Origin: Flavobacterium defluvii
GTDB taxonomy: Bacteria > Bacteroidota > Bacteroidia > Flavobacteriales > Flavobacteriaceae
Length of the DNA: 64,000 nt
NCBI RefSeq assembly: GCF_900129555.1
Contig: NZ_FQWC01000002.1
Coordinates: forward strand, 434,001 to 498,000
Reading direction: 5' to 3'
The notes below the pieces were generated by a model. It had not been told where the DNA came from. It saw nothing but the letters and a program-made list of their open reading frames with translations, and did not search any database. The translations under genes were made by a program, and so were the position numbers. Positions 26,241 to 35,104 of the stretch are shown piece after piece (position 1 is the first letter of the stretch; each line of letters opens with the position of its first letter).

Positions 26241-28535
26241 TTAAAATTTATAAGTTACAGTAAGGCTCACATTTCGCGGACTTCCCGGAAATAAACGCAG
26301 ATAATTTTGTGCACCCAGCCAATATGTTTTGTTTAATAAATTTCCCGCATTTACGGCAATCTGCACATTGCTTTTACTGGGTTTATAGAACAAAGCAGCA
26401 TCAAAAATGGTAAAATCCGGAAGTGTAAAATCTCGCGTAAACCAAGGGATTTTGCTGCTTTGATATTGCATACCAATTCCAATTCCCAAATCCTGTAAAG
26501 CAGTATCGGCTTTAAAGTTGTAGCGTGTCCATAAGCTGGCGCTGTTTTTTGGCGTGTTTTGTTTTCTGGCGCCAATTAATGCCGGATTACTGTCTTTCAT
26601 AATTTCGGCATCTATATAACTGTAGGAAGCATTTATCTGCCAATCCGGAGTAATATAACCTGCAAGATCGCACTCAAAACCACGGCTTCTTTCGGCACCT
26701 CTTGTAACCAGTAAATCCGGATTTGCAGGATTATTGGCGTTCATTAAAATATTGCGCTGATTGATTTCGTAAAGTGCAGCATTAAAACTCATAGAGTTGT
26801 TCAAAAAAGTCGTTTTAATACCCACTTCTTTCAAATCACTTTCAAGAGGATCAAATAAACTTCCTCCAGGAAGAGAACCTGTTTGAGGCATTAAAGTAAC
26901 CGTATTCGATTGCGGCTGATAACCTTCAAGATAGGTTGTATAAATATTTATGGCATTATTAATAGCATACGTAATTCCGATTCTTGGCAGTAAAACTGAT
27001 TTTCTAACTTTCAGTTCATTATTAGTTTTGTAATTTGTAATGTCTTCAAACCATTCATTTCGGAGCCCCAATAAAAAAATAAATTTTTCCCATTGAATCT
27101 GATCCTGAATATAAACCGCATTTGTAGTCGTTAATGCAGATGGGAGTGCTGTTCGAACATTTAAAATATAATCTTCCGGGCTTGTGATTTTATATGCAGG
27201 AGTATTCAAATTAAAATATTCGACGTTGGGTTTTGGCAATGTTACCCCATCGATAGTAATGGTTTGGTAATTTGCCGCATTGGCTGCAACAAATGAACTC
27301 GCAACCGTTCCATCTTTTAGCAAATAACCTCTTGCCGCGTTTTGTCCGCCGCCTTTATTTTTATTCCAGCTGCTTAAATCATATCCAGCCAATAACTTAT
27401 GGTTTAATTTTCCTGTTTTTAAGTCAAAATTAAAATAGGCATTTAGATTGTCAATATCCCAGTTTTGCTGACGCTGAACAAACTGCATCATAGCCAGACT
27501 TGTTACAGGCTGGTTATTTATATCGACCGCAAAAGCATTTGTAGTTCTGTGTTCCTGAAGGTCTTCTGTCCAGGTTTGTTTCATGTACGAAGCATTAAAA
27601 CCAATTTTTGAACTGAATTTATGTGCAAAATTGGTCATCAAAATCATTTCTTTTGACTTAAAAAAGTCACTTGGACCACCCAGATTTAAGCTTATCGGTG
27701 TTTTATTTAAACTTGTTTTTCCGGCAACGGCACCAAAAATAGGCTGGCCTCTATCGAGATTCCCAGTCATGTCGCTCAAAATCAATTCGGTATTAATGGC
27801 AGTTTTTTCATTTGGTATATAACTGAAAGAAGGAGAAATCAAAAAAGATTTATTTTGAACTAAATCACGAAATGATTTAGCTTCCTGATAGGCTCCGTTT
27901 ACACGATATAAAAGTGTTTTAGATTCGTTTAAAGGTCCTGTAAAATCAAGTGTTCCGCGCAAAGTACTGAAACTTCCAACGCTTAAGCTTACTTCTTTTC
28001 GGTCGATAGCCAAAGGTTTTTTGGTTACCATATTAATACTTCCGCCAGGATCTACAGAAGAAAATGTGGCACTCGACGGGCCTTTGATAACTTCTACACG
28101 TTCAATATTGCTTGTTAAAGGCTGAAGAAAATAATATTGACGGGTTCGCATTCCGTTAATAATCTGACCTTCTTCGTTCTGGCTGATTCCACGAATCGTA
28201 TATTGATTGTAATAACTTGCCGGAATAACGCCGCTTGCCATTTTTACAGCATCGGCAAGATAAAATGCGCCTTTATCTGTAATTAATTCTTTGGTTATAG
28301 TCGAAATTGACTGCGGAATATCTTTGTTTAAAGCGGCAATTTTTGTTGCTGCAAATGAATAATCGCTGTTGTATTTTTTTGTCGATCGGCCAACAATTTC
28401 AACAGTCTGCAGTTCATTTTTTTTCATTTTGACAGAATCCTGAGTAATACTATCGGTGCTTTTTATGCTTACTATTTGAGATTTTACAGTTTGTGCAGCA
28501 ATTATTAGAAATAGAAAAGAAAATATAGTTTTCAT
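26241..28535 (-). CDS. TonB-dependent siderophore-type receptor inside an ABC transporter operon
   Basis: A 764-residue outer-membrane receptor: signal peptide (1-19), short linker, plug domain (about 60-175; DIPQSISTITKELI, QYTIRGIS, RVEVIKGPSSATFSSVDPGGSINMVTKKP) and a 22-strand barrel ending in VTYKF. The plug sequences are those of siderophore receptors such as FhuE/FpvA types. No N-terminal carboxypeptidase-like domain. It is encoded between the ATPase and permeases of an ABC transporter, with 30 and five base gaps, which implies a shared substrate. Candidate substrates are a metallophore or a metal chelate; not decidable here. Confidence 0.93.
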   Translation of the reverse strand: MKTIFSFLFLIIAAQTVKSQIVSIKSTDSITQDSVKMKKNELQTVEIVGRSTKKYNSDYSFAATKIAALNKDIPQSISTITKELITDKGAFYLADAVKMASGVIPASYYNQYTIRGISQNEEGQIINGMRTRQYYFLQPLTSNIERVEVIKGPSSATFSSVDPGGSINMVTKKPLAIDRKEVSLSVGSFSTLRGTLDFTGPLNESKTLLYRVNGAYQEAKSFRDLVQNKSFLISPSFSYIPNEKTAINTELILSDMTGNLDRGQPIFGAVAGKTSLNKTPISLNLGGPSDFFKSKEMILMTNFAHKFSSKIGFNASYMKQTWTEDLQEHRTTNAFAVDINNQPVTSLAMMQFVQRQQNWDIDNLNAYFNFDLKTGKLNHKLLAGYDLSSWNKNKGGGQNAARGYLLKDGTVASSFVAANAANYQTITIDGVTLPKPNVEYFNLNTPAYKITSPEDYILNVRTALPSALTTTNAVYIQDQIQWEKFIFLLGLRNEWFEDITNYKTNNELKVRKSVLLPRIGITYAINNAINIYTTYLEGYQPQSNTVTLMPQTGSLPGGSLFDPLESDLKEVGIKTTFLNNSMSFNAALYEINQRNILMNANNPANPDLLVTRGAERSRGFECDLAGYITPDWQINASYSYIDAEIMKDSNPALIGARKQNTPKNSASLWTRYNFKADTALQDLGIGIGMQYQSSKIPWFTRDFTLPDFTIFDAALFYKPSKSNVQIAVNAGNLLNKTYWLGAQNYLRLFPGSPRNVSLTVTYKF

Positions 28536-28565
28536 TTTTAAGACAGATGGAAATTTTCTTTCCTT

Positions 28566-29261
28566 TTAAACAGTTTGTAAATAGAGATTTTCGAGTTCGT
28601 GGGCAGATATTTTATCAGCTTCGATAACCGTGACTAAATTTCCTTGCTTCATAATGCCAATATGAGAAGCAACTTCCCGGGCTCTGAAAATGTCGTGCGT
28701 AGCCATTAAAATTGCGGTTCCATCTGCAGAAAGTTCTTTTAATATCTGAGAAAATTCGTTGGAAGCTTTAGGATCCAGACCACTCGTAGGTTCGTCTAAC
28801 AATAATACTTTTGCCTTTTTTGCAATCGCAATGGCAATTCCCACTTTTTGGCGCATTCCTTTAGAATAGCCTTCTAAATTCTGTTCATGTGCTTTGGCCT
28901 GCAACCCGGCTTTATTTAAGAAATAAGTCAGTTCTCCTGCAGAATATTTAAATCCAGCCAAAGACGAAAAGAATTTAAGGTTCTCTAAACCGCTTAAATT
29001 AGGATATAACATTACGGTTTCGGGGATATATGCCACATACTTTTTGGTTTCCTGATTGTTTTGGGTAACCGAAATATTATTAATTTCTAATTCTCCCGAT
29101 GTAGGTTCAACAAAGCCTAAAAAGAGATTTATTGTTGTGGTTTTTCCGGCTCCGTTTTGTCCCAGAAGAGCAAAAATTTCACCTTCTTTTATAGTTAGGT
29201 TTAAAGCATTCAAAGCGGTATGATCACCGTATTTTTTGGTCAGATTTTTTGCTGTAAGCAT
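28566..29261 (-). CDS. ABC transporter ATP-binding protein (NosF/GldA-like)
   Basis: A 231-residue ATPase with Walker A GQNGAGKTT (Lys40), signature YSKGMRQK and Walker B VLLLDEPTSGLDPKA. Its short form and the match to ABC-2 permeases suggest the NosF/CcmA type. First gene of the unit ATPase, TonB receptor, permease, permease (29261 to 23445). The 251 bases upstream hold a terminator for the previous gene but no clear TAnnTTTG box that I could find. Confidence 0.93.
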   Translation of the reverse strand: MLTAKNLTKKYGDHTALNALNLTIKEGEIFALLGQNGAGKTTTINLFLGFVEPTSGELEINNISVTQNNQETKKYVAYIPETVMLYPNLSGLENLKFFSSLAGFKYSAGELTYFLNKAGLQAKAHEQNLEGYSKGMRQKVGIAIAIAKKAKVLLLDEPTSGLDPKASNEFSQILKELSADGTAILMATHDIFRAREVASHIGIMKQGNLVTVIEADKISAHELENLYLQTV

Positions 29262-29445
29262 TGTTTTTATGTATTTGTATAAATTATTTAACAGATATAG
29301 AAATCCCGGACTTTTACAGATTGGTAAAAGAGGGTATAGGACTGCTTTTTAGTAAATAGAGAAGAAATTTTACTGCAGAAAATTAAGGGGTTGTTTTGGC
29401 TTAATTCAAAAGAACAAATCAAAAACAGCTGTAAAAACAGAATTT

Positions 29446-29480
29446 CTTTTTACATATTTTTTTAGAAAACATGTAAAAAG
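29446..29480 (-). terminator. Probable terminator of the small His/Cys-rich gene
   Basis: CTTTTTACAT (29446-29455) and ATGTAAAAAG (29471-29480) are exact inverted copies. They lie 33 bases after the minus-strand stop at 29513 and separate that gene from the ABC-TonB operon. Confidence 0.55.
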
Positions 29481-29512
29481 TTATTTTATTTTTTTAATGT
29501 AAATGCAGTAAA

Positions 29513-29863
29513 TTAAATAAATGGAGGAGGTGCGCGGAGTGCAAATAAACTTCCTTTGAAAAATGCAGTATAAACCTTCGAATAAAAGAATTTATAAGAG
29601 GTTTCGACAGTTATTTTATGAAATGATACTGCCTGAAAAGAATTCGGAATAAAAGTACTAAAGGCAAAATGACAAATATGACAATTGGCGTCGACAGAAT
29701 GGCTGTGAGTGATTTGTTTTTGCCCGGCTGTATATTTATGCTCACAGTGTATCTCTGAAGCCTGCTTTAAGATATGTTCGTAGGAGTGAACAGTCTGAAA
29801 CAGCATGGCGAACAATACTGTAAAAGACATAAAGAAATTTACAACTACAATTTTCTTTTTCAT
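29513..29863 (-). CDS. Small exported His/Cys-rich protein (DUF2946-like)
   Basis: About 116 residues from the ATG at 29863 (MKKKIVVVNFF); an in-frame ATG at 29932 would place 23 odd residues ahead of a clear signal peptide and overlap the promoter. The middle is rich in metal ligands (EIHCEHKY, THSHSVDANCHICH), and the end FALRAPPPFI matches the RxPP tail common in small DUF2946-type proteins of metal-uptake loci. Probably periplasmic or inner-membrane associated. It precedes the ABC-TonB unit on the same strand but is separated by a terminator. Confidence 0.7.
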   Translation of the reverse strand: MKKKIVVVNFFMSFTVLFAMLFQTVHSYEHILKQASEIHCEHKYTAGQKQITHSHSVDANCHICHFAFSTFIPNSFQAVSFHKITVETSYKFFYSKVYTAFFKGSLFALRAPPPFI

Positions 29864-29917
29864 TCCGTGGTATTTCTGTCCGAAATATTTAAATGCTTTA
29901 ATATCACACAAATAAAC

Positions 29918-29962
29918 GCAACACTGTTGCAAATATAAATATCTTATTTATAAATGCACAAA
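29918..29962 (-). promoter_or_regulatory. Promoter with GCAACA dyad upstream of the His/Cys-rich gene
   Basis: On the minus strand TTTG (29959-29962) is followed after 21 bases by TATATTTG (29930-29937), a good Bacteroidota promoter. The dyad GCAACA-C-TGTTGC (29918-29930) sits right at the predicted transcription start, where a repressor would act. Leader of about 60 bases to the ATG at 29863. Confidence 0.6.
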
Positions 29963-30016
29963 TTTCGGCTTTATATTTTTGACCAAAATATTGTAAACCG
30001 TATGAATATAAGGGTT

Positions 30017-30451
30017 TTAAAGATTATTGTACAAAAGTTGCAGTGTATGAAAATCAGACGATCCGTCGAAATATTTATGCAAAACTTCCTGAAAAACAGG
30101 TTCCGTATTCTGAATACTTGCAAACAATGTCATGCATGACTGTAGATTTTCAACATCAGGTGTTCCAAAAATATCTGCAACGTCCTGTTCTTCTTTTTTG
30201 ACTAGTTCTCCGGTAATTTCAATAAGGTGTTTTCCTAAAATTGGATGCTCAAGAAAAGCAATTGCTTCGTCGGCATTCTTAATTTCGTAGAATTTTGATG
30301 TATCACTTGAACCCATTCCTTTTATCTGCGGAAAAATAAACCACATCCAAGGAGATTCTTTTTTACCTTTTTTAATTTCTTCAAGCGCAGTTAGATATAA
30401 TTTATTTTGCGCATCTAAAAAACGAAGTAATTCTTTATTGTTGTAAGCCAT
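30017..30451 (-). CDS. DUF1810 family protein
   Basis: A 144-residue soluble protein with the DUF1810 hallmarks: N-terminal LLRFLDAQNKLYLTALEEIKKGKKESPWMWFIFPQ and central ILGKHLIEI. Family length is 140-150 residues, so it is complete. The function of the family is not established for this type. Stands alone; the 311-base gap upstream (30452-30762) holds the terminator of the neighbouring gene and otherwise nothing recognisable. Confidence 0.85.
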   Translation of the reverse strand: MAYNNKELLRFLDAQNKLYLTALEEIKKGKKESPWMWFIFPQIKGMGSSDTSKFYEIKNADEAIAFLEHPILGKHLIEITGELVKKEEQDVADIFGTPDVENLQSCMTLFASIQNTEPVFQEVLHKYFDGSSDFHTLQLLYNNL

Positions 30452-30707
30452 TATTTACGTTATTGATTTGGGGGTATCAGGTCATAAATCTAATAAAAAT
30501 ATGTTTAGCTGTACATTACTAAATCCTTTTTTTACTGCTATTTTTTTGAAATATTACAAACAAAAGCTGTTGAAAAAATTGCCGTAAAAATTTACCTGCA
30601 AAATCAGGAAATAAGAAATTCAGATTCATTTAGTAAATCCGAAATGATTAATAGAATCTGTTTTCAGATCTGAGTCTTTTGTTTGAAATAAAGAGAAATA
30701 AAAAGTA

Positions 30708-30738
30708 AAGCCCGGCAGATTTTAATCCTGCCGGGCTT
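30708..30738 (-). terminator. Strong rho-independent terminator
   Basis: AAGCCCGGCAGAT and CCTGCCGGGCTT arms form a GC-rich stem, 25 bases beyond the minus-strand stop of the large sugar dehydrogenase gene. Confidence 0.75.
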
Positions 30739-30762
30739 ATTAAGATTATTTTATAAATAAAA

Positions 30763-33672
30763 TTATTGTTTATTTATCTGAATTGCTTTACTGGCTGCAT
30801 TTGTTTTTACAAAATAAATTCCCGCCGCCTGATCTGAGATTGAAATTACATTTCCTTTGCCTTGTTTAATTTTACTTCCTGAAACAGAAAATACTGTCCA
30901 TTCTAATTCTTTAGACAAATGAAAAACTCCTTTTGAAGGATTTGGATATACTACAACTTTATTTGATTCAGCATTTGGATTTTCGACACCAAGATGACAA
31001 TCGTGAACCATAAAAGTGACATCTTTTGTGTTGTTTCCTGCTGAATTGGTTACGGTAAGCGAAACTTCTTTATCTCCCTCTGTAGAAAATGTTACTGTGT
31101 GTGGTCCAATACCGGTTGCGGTTGCAGGCTGCGCGCCTTCTCCAAAATTCCATGTATAGGTGTTGATTGTGCCAGTAGAAACCGATGTAAAAGTAACAGG
31201 CTCATTTACGCATCCCATTTGTGGTGTATATTCAAAATCAGCAACTGGGGCAGCTGCTCCGCTTAAGACAAACTCCATTTTATTTACGTTGATGTCGTTT
31301 TCATCAAAATATAAAGTGATAACGTGATCGCCCTGCGTTAATGCAATATTTGGTACAGCAACGGTCTGCCAAGCCTGAAAACCTCCTGTGTTTGGAATAT
31401 CAAGAATTCCGGTTACGTTTACGCCATCAACTTCAAGATGTAATTTTCTAGTATTATAAGGCGTTGAAATTCTTAAATTAATTGTATAATTTCCGGTTGT
31501 ATTTACTTTAGCCGTATATTTTAGCCATTCATCTTTGGCTACATAAGCGAGATTAAATCCACCTTCGCTGCAAGCTTCCGTTCCAACACCGTCTCCGGCT
31601 CTGTAAGCGGTATCGCCGCCGCCGTTTTTATCCAGATAGGCACCTGGTCCAACATCATAATTTTCTGCTTCAATAACTCCCGGAATTTGAGCAATCAAGC
31701 CTTGATAAGGAGCATTTTGAAGCACGGTTTCGGTATAAAATGCTGTGTAGCTTATGGTTCCTGCAGCTGGTGCCTTAAAGGTTTGATTTGCTGCTCCGCC
31801 CTGGCTCCAATGGTCAAAATCATAACGTTTGTTGTCGATATATTGAGGTGTTGGTGCGTTTAAGGTTTGCAAAGCTGCATTGGCCACAACTTGTTTGGTT
31901 GAAGGCGCAGTAACAGCTTTTTGGTTGAATTCTAATTTAAGCGGAACCGGAGAACTTGTAGCTGTAACATCGACTAAATTTGGTTTGATATCAACAAAAG
32001 TTGTAGCCGTTAAACCGTTGCTGTCTGTTACTTTTACAGTAAATCTATACCAAACGTTTGGTGTTTTTTCACCTTGGTTTGAAGCTGTGAAATCTCCTGA
32101 TTTTACACCTTGTGGACTTGCTCCGGGATGCGAATGTCCCGCTCCAGGAATATCTTCGTGAAAAAGATCAATACTCCACGAAAATGCACTTGCCGGTAAA
32201 GTTCCGTCTTCAACGTCGGAAGCTGTAGCTTCAAAATGAACAACATCATCAGCATTCCATTTTAAAGATGGAAGCGGAGAAACAATAGATACAGTTGGTT
32301 TATTACTAAAAGGAGTTACCGTTAATGTTGCGGGATTACTGGTTACATTTCCTGCTGAATTAGTTACAATAACTCTGTAAGCTCCTGCATTTGCATTGGT
32401 TACACTTGGAATAGTATAACTTGTTCCCGTTGCTCCATTAATATCTACATTGTTAAACTGCCATTGATATGTTAATCCTACACCACTTGCAGAAACTGTA
32501 AAAGTTACCGGATCGGTTTCCATTATAGTTTGCGAAAGAGGCTGGTTTACAATAGTTGGTGCGGCGGTCTCGATATAATCTAATTTAATTAAAGCACCGT
32601 TATTTCCATAAGCACAATAATAAATATAACCGTCGTTTCCTAACATCATACCCAATGCCTGTTGTTGTGGCGCCGAATAAAATTCTGTTGAAACTGGATC
32701 GGCAATATTTGGGTCAAACCATCGAATGGCATTGCGCACAAAATCTTTAATAATAAATCTGCCCTGCATATTTGGATAACGCGAAATGGCCGGATTATAG
32801 AGTACACCATTTGTTAAGGCGTTTCCGATACTTCCGGTTGCGTATGTAAATATAGGATTGGTAAATAAATTCGTTTCGGTTTGTTTTCCGTCGCCACCAT
32901 CGGGATGCCCCCAGGCATAGTTGCGTATAGCCGGATTACTGATTTCGTTTATTTCTTCCCATGAAGTTCCAACATCAAGAACAAATAATTTATTGGCAAC
33001 AGGATTGGCTACTAATCTCCATGGATTTCTAAAACCGTAAACCCAGATACTTTGTCTTTGTAAAGAACCGCTTCCGTAAAATGGATTTCCGGGCGCAGGA
33101 AGTCCGTCTTCTGTAAGACGAAGGATTTTCCCTTTATAAGTATCTAAATTTTGCGAATTAGTATTCTGCTGACTATCCCCAACGGTTACATACAAAAAGC
33201 CATTAAAGAATTTTAAATCACCTCCGTTATGAAAACCTCCACCGATAGGTTCAAGAAGTAAAATTTCCTGTCGGCTCACAACCTGGTTGTTATTGTCAAT
33301 TTTAATCCTTTCAATTCTATGTCTGATAACACCATCATTTATAGAATAAAAAACATAAATATAGCCGTTTACTGCAAAATCGGGATGAAGTGTTAATCCA
33401 AGTAAACCTTGCTCGTTATCGGTTACGGTTGTAACAGTAAAAACTGTCGAAACGGCATTATTTTGAAATACCTTTACAATTCCGCCTCTTTCTGCTATGA
33501 AAATTCTTCCGTCTGAAGATTGTTCTAAAGCAAGTCCTTCTTTAATAACAGCAGTAGGAGCGAGGTTTTGTGTTATGTATTGAGAATAGGATTGTGATGA
33601 AAACAATAAAACGAAAATAAGCAATAAACCTAAAAATCGTTTTTTAATATTAAATTGTAGATTTTTTCTCAT
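30763..33672 (-). CDS. Secreted multidomain PQQ-type sugar dehydrogenase with Ig, CBM6, PKD and T9SS domains
   Basis: A 969-residue exported protein. After a signal peptide (about 1-30), residues 35-370 form a six-bladed soluble glucose/sorbosone dehydrogenase domain (GLLGLTLHPDF, GGFHNGGDLKF, YGFRNPWRL, WEEINEI). Then come an Ig-like domain (375-455, VTNSAGNVTS), a region with GHSHPGA and a VKVTDSNGL strand (460-570), a CBM6-like carbohydrate-binding domain (660-790, IEAENYD, YRAGDGVGTEAC, DEWLKYT), a PKD domain (795-885, TYTWNFGEG) and a T9SS type A sorting domain (895-969, VVVYPNPSKGVFHLS). It is probably displayed on the cell surface or released to oxidise sugars next to a bound polysaccharide. 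PQQ dependence is inferred from the fold. Confidence 0.9.
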   Translation of the reverse strand: MRKNLQFNIKKRFLGLLLIFVLLFSSQSYSQYITQNLAPTAVIKEGLALEQSSDGRIFIAERGGIVKVFQNNAVSTVFTVTTVTDNEQGLLGLTLHPDFAVNGYIYVFYSINDGVIRHRIERIKIDNNNQVVSRQEILLLEPIGGGFHNGGDLKFFNGFLYVTVGDSQQNTNSQNLDTYKGKILRLTEDGLPAPGNPFYGSGSLQRQSIWVYGFRNPWRLVANPVANKLFVLDVGTSWEEINEISNPAIRNYAWGHPDGGDGKQTETNLFTNPIFTYATGSIGNALTNGVLYNPAISRYPNMQGRFIIKDFVRNAIRWFDPNIADPVSTEFYSAPQQQALGMMLGNDGYIYYCAYGNNGALIKLDYIETAAPTIVNQPLSQTIMETDPVTFTVSASGVGLTYQWQFNNVDINGATGTSYTIPSVTNANAGAYRVIVTNSAGNVTSNPATLTVTPFSNKPTVSIVSPLPSLKWNADDVVHFEATASDVEDGTLPASAFSWSIDLFHEDIPGAGHSHPGASPQGVKSGDFTASNQGEKTPNVWYRFTVKVTDSNGLTATTFVDIKPNLVDVTATSSPVPLKLEFNQKAVTAPSTKQVVANAALQTLNAPTPQYIDNKRYDFDHWSQGGAANQTFKAPAAGTISYTAFYTETVLQNAPYQGLIAQIPGVIEAENYDVGPGAYLDKNGGGDTAYRAGDGVGTEACSEGGFNLAYVAKDEWLKYTAKVNTTGNYTINLRISTPYNTRKLHLEVDGVNVTGILDIPNTGGFQAWQTVAVPNIALTQGDHVITLYFDENDINVNKMEFVLSGAAAPVADFEYTPQMGCVNEPVTFTSVSTGTINTYTWNFGEGAQPATATGIGPHTVTFSTEGDKEVSLTVTNSAGNNTKDVTFMVHDCHLGVENPNAESNKVVVYPNPSKGVFHLSKELEWTVFSVSGSKIKQGKGNVISISDQAAGIYFVKTNAASKAIQINKQ

Positions 33673-33886
33673 AATTATTCAGAATTATTAGTGGTTTGGG
33701 TAACCAAATTTAATCTTTTTCTGTCTAATGAGAATGTTTAGTAAAATTTCTTTACGATAACGATTGAGGAGTTTTAAGGAGCAAAGTTATAAAGGGAGCA
33801 GAGGCGCAAAGGTTTTAATCCAACGATTATAAGATGAAATTGATTAGAAGATTTTCTAAAAACAGTTTTAAATCTTTGTAAATATT

Positions 33887-34258
33887 CTATTTTCCTATAA
33901 TTTCTTTTCGGTGTAAAGTTCCCCATTCATTTAATGCACCTATTACATTATATAAGGTATGGCTGTGCTCTGTTCTGGCATATTCAACTGTTGGAGGAAA
34001 TGTATCATAAACAGTTCTGGTGATCAATTTGTTTATTTCCAGATCTTTAAGCTCTTTTGAAAGCATTTTATCTGTAATTCCATTTATATCTTTAGAAATC
34101 TCTTTAAATCGTTTTGGTCTGTTTGATAAAGCAATCAAAATAGGGAGTTTCCATCTGCCGCTTAAAACTTCTAAAGCATCTCTTACAGGTAATAAAGCTG
34201 CCAGGCATTCTTCTGGTTCACAGCACATTTCTTTTGTTATCTCACTTTTTGTTTTCAT
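33887..34258 (-). CDS. HxlR-family transcriptional regulator
   Basis: A 123-residue winged-helix protein. It has the HxlR Cys near the N-terminus (EMCCEPEECL), the core LSGRWKLPILIALSNRPKRFKEISKDI and the wing SKELKDLEINKLITRTVYDTFPPTVEY. Such regulators respond to quinones, aldehydes or thiol stress and often control a divergent flavin or NAD(P)H reductase, as here. A 36-base perfect palindrome begins 13 bases before its start. The extra cysteines could make it redox-responsive; that is inference. Confidence 0.9.
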   Translation of the reverse strand: MKTKSEITKEMCCEPEECLAALLPVRDALEVLSGRWKLPILIALSNRPKRFKEISKDINGITDKMLSKELKDLEINKLITRTVYDTFPPTVEYARTEHSHTLYNVIGALNEWGTLHRKEIIGK

Positions 34259-34270
34259 ACTTAAAATGTT

Positions 34271-34306
34271 ACTATCCTCAAGGATAGCGCTATCCTTGAG
34301 GATAGT
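34271..34306. promoter_or_regulatory. 36-base perfect palindrome: twin HxlR operator
   Basis: Two sites of form CTATCCT-N2-AGGATAG (34272-34287 and 34290-34305), each a dyad, set 18 bases apart so that the whole 34271-34306 is one perfect palindrome. It lies in the short hxlR-reductase intergenic region, downstream of the hxlR start point and upstream of the reductase promoter. Confidence 0.75.
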
Positions 34307-34322
34307 ACTATAAAAGAGATAG

Positions 34323-34340
34323 CAAATGTAAATAAGTTTG
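34323..34340. promoter_or_regulatory. Divergent -7 boxes for hxlR and the flavin reductase
   Basis: CAAATGTA (34323-34330) reads TACATTTG on the minus strand and serves hxlR; TAAGTTTG (34333-34340) serves the + strand gene at 34366. The boxes are two bases apart, so both promoters overlap and the palindrome flanks both. Confidence 0.6.
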
Positions 34341-34365
34341 TATAGTAAAACAAATAATTTAAATC

Positions 34366-34974
34366 ATGAGCCAAAAAATTCTGCGCATAATTACCAGTAC
34401 AAATGGAGATACTTCGTTTAGCAACCAATTATCAAACGCTATTATCGAAAAATTAGCATCACAAACAGAAACAGAAATAAATACACTTGACTTAACAAAA
34501 ACACCTTTGCCTTACCTGACAGGTTCACATATTAATGCTGTGTACACACCTGTAGAAGCGCATACACCAGAACAAAAAGAAGCATTAAAATATTCTGATG
34601 AAGCTATAAAAAACTTATTAGAATCGGATATTATTGTCATTGGTGTGCCTTTGTATAATTTTGGAATTCCGGCAGTTTTAAAAGGATGGATCGATCAGGT
34701 TGCCAGAGCAGGAAAGACTTTTAGTTATAGTCCAGAAGGAGCAAAAGGTTTGGTAACAGATAAAAAAGTATACTTGTCAATTGCTTCAGGAGCTATATTC
34801 TCTGAAGGACCGTACAAAAGTTATGATTTCTCAGAATCGTATTTACGAACAGTTTTAGGTTTTTTAGGAATGACTGATGTTACGACTTTCCGTGTTGAAG
34901 GAACAGCAATTCCTGATTTTGCTGCAAATGCGCTGCCAAAAGCGTTATCTTCTGTTGAGGAATTTGCGTTTTAA
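34366..34974 (+). CDS. FMN-dependent NADH-azoreductase / quinone reductase family
   Basis: A 202-residue flavodoxin-fold enzyme. Motifs include the N-terminal flavin loop after ILRIITSTNGD, then GVPLYNFGIPAVLKGWIDQVARAGKTFSY, the hallmark of AzoR-type two-electron quinone and azo reductases. It should reduce quinones with NAD(P)H, avoiding semiquinone radicals. It is divergent from the HxlR regulator and shares its palindromic operator, so it is the likely regulatory target. Complete length; single-gene unit followed by hairpin terminators. Confidence 0.9.
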   Translation: MSQKILRIITSTNGDTSFSNQLSNAIIEKLASQTETEINTLDLTKTPLPYLTGSHINAVYTPVEAHTPEQKEALKYSDEAIKNLLESDIIVIGVPLYNFGIPAVLKGWIDQVARAGKTFSYSPEGAKGLVTDKKVYLSIASGAIFSEGPYKSYDFSESYLRTVLGFLGMTDVTTFRVEGTAIPDFAANALPKALSSVEEFAF

Positions 34975-35003
34975 TTTTCTTTAAAATTATGTTTTAAAAA
35001 AGT

Positions 35004-35036
35004 AAACCCGACAGGTTTTTAAAACCTGTCGGGTTT
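35004..35036. terminator. Bidirectional hairpin terminator
   Basis: AAACCCGACAGGTTTT and AAAACCTGTCGGGTTT form a perfect 16-base stem with a one-base centre, between the convergent reductase and thiolase genes. Confidence 0.75.
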
Positions 35037-35060
35037 GTTGTATCGGTTAGATTTTAAAAT

Positions 35061-35089
35061 CTTTGTCAAAGTTTTAAACTTTGACAAAG
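35061..35089. terminator. CTTTGTCAAAG hairpin (repeat family copy)
   Basis: Perfect inverted repeat with 14-base arms. An identical 29-base copy lies at 49121-49149 and a diverged one at 41770-41797. Placed 15 bases past the thiolase stop on the minus strand. Confidence 0.6.
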
Positions 35090-35104
35090 TTAATTGTAGT
35101 TATA

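Noticed and set aside
29864..29932. Upstream start of the His/Cys-rich protein
   Set aside because: It would overlap the promoter and put a charged/Cys stretch before the signal peptide.
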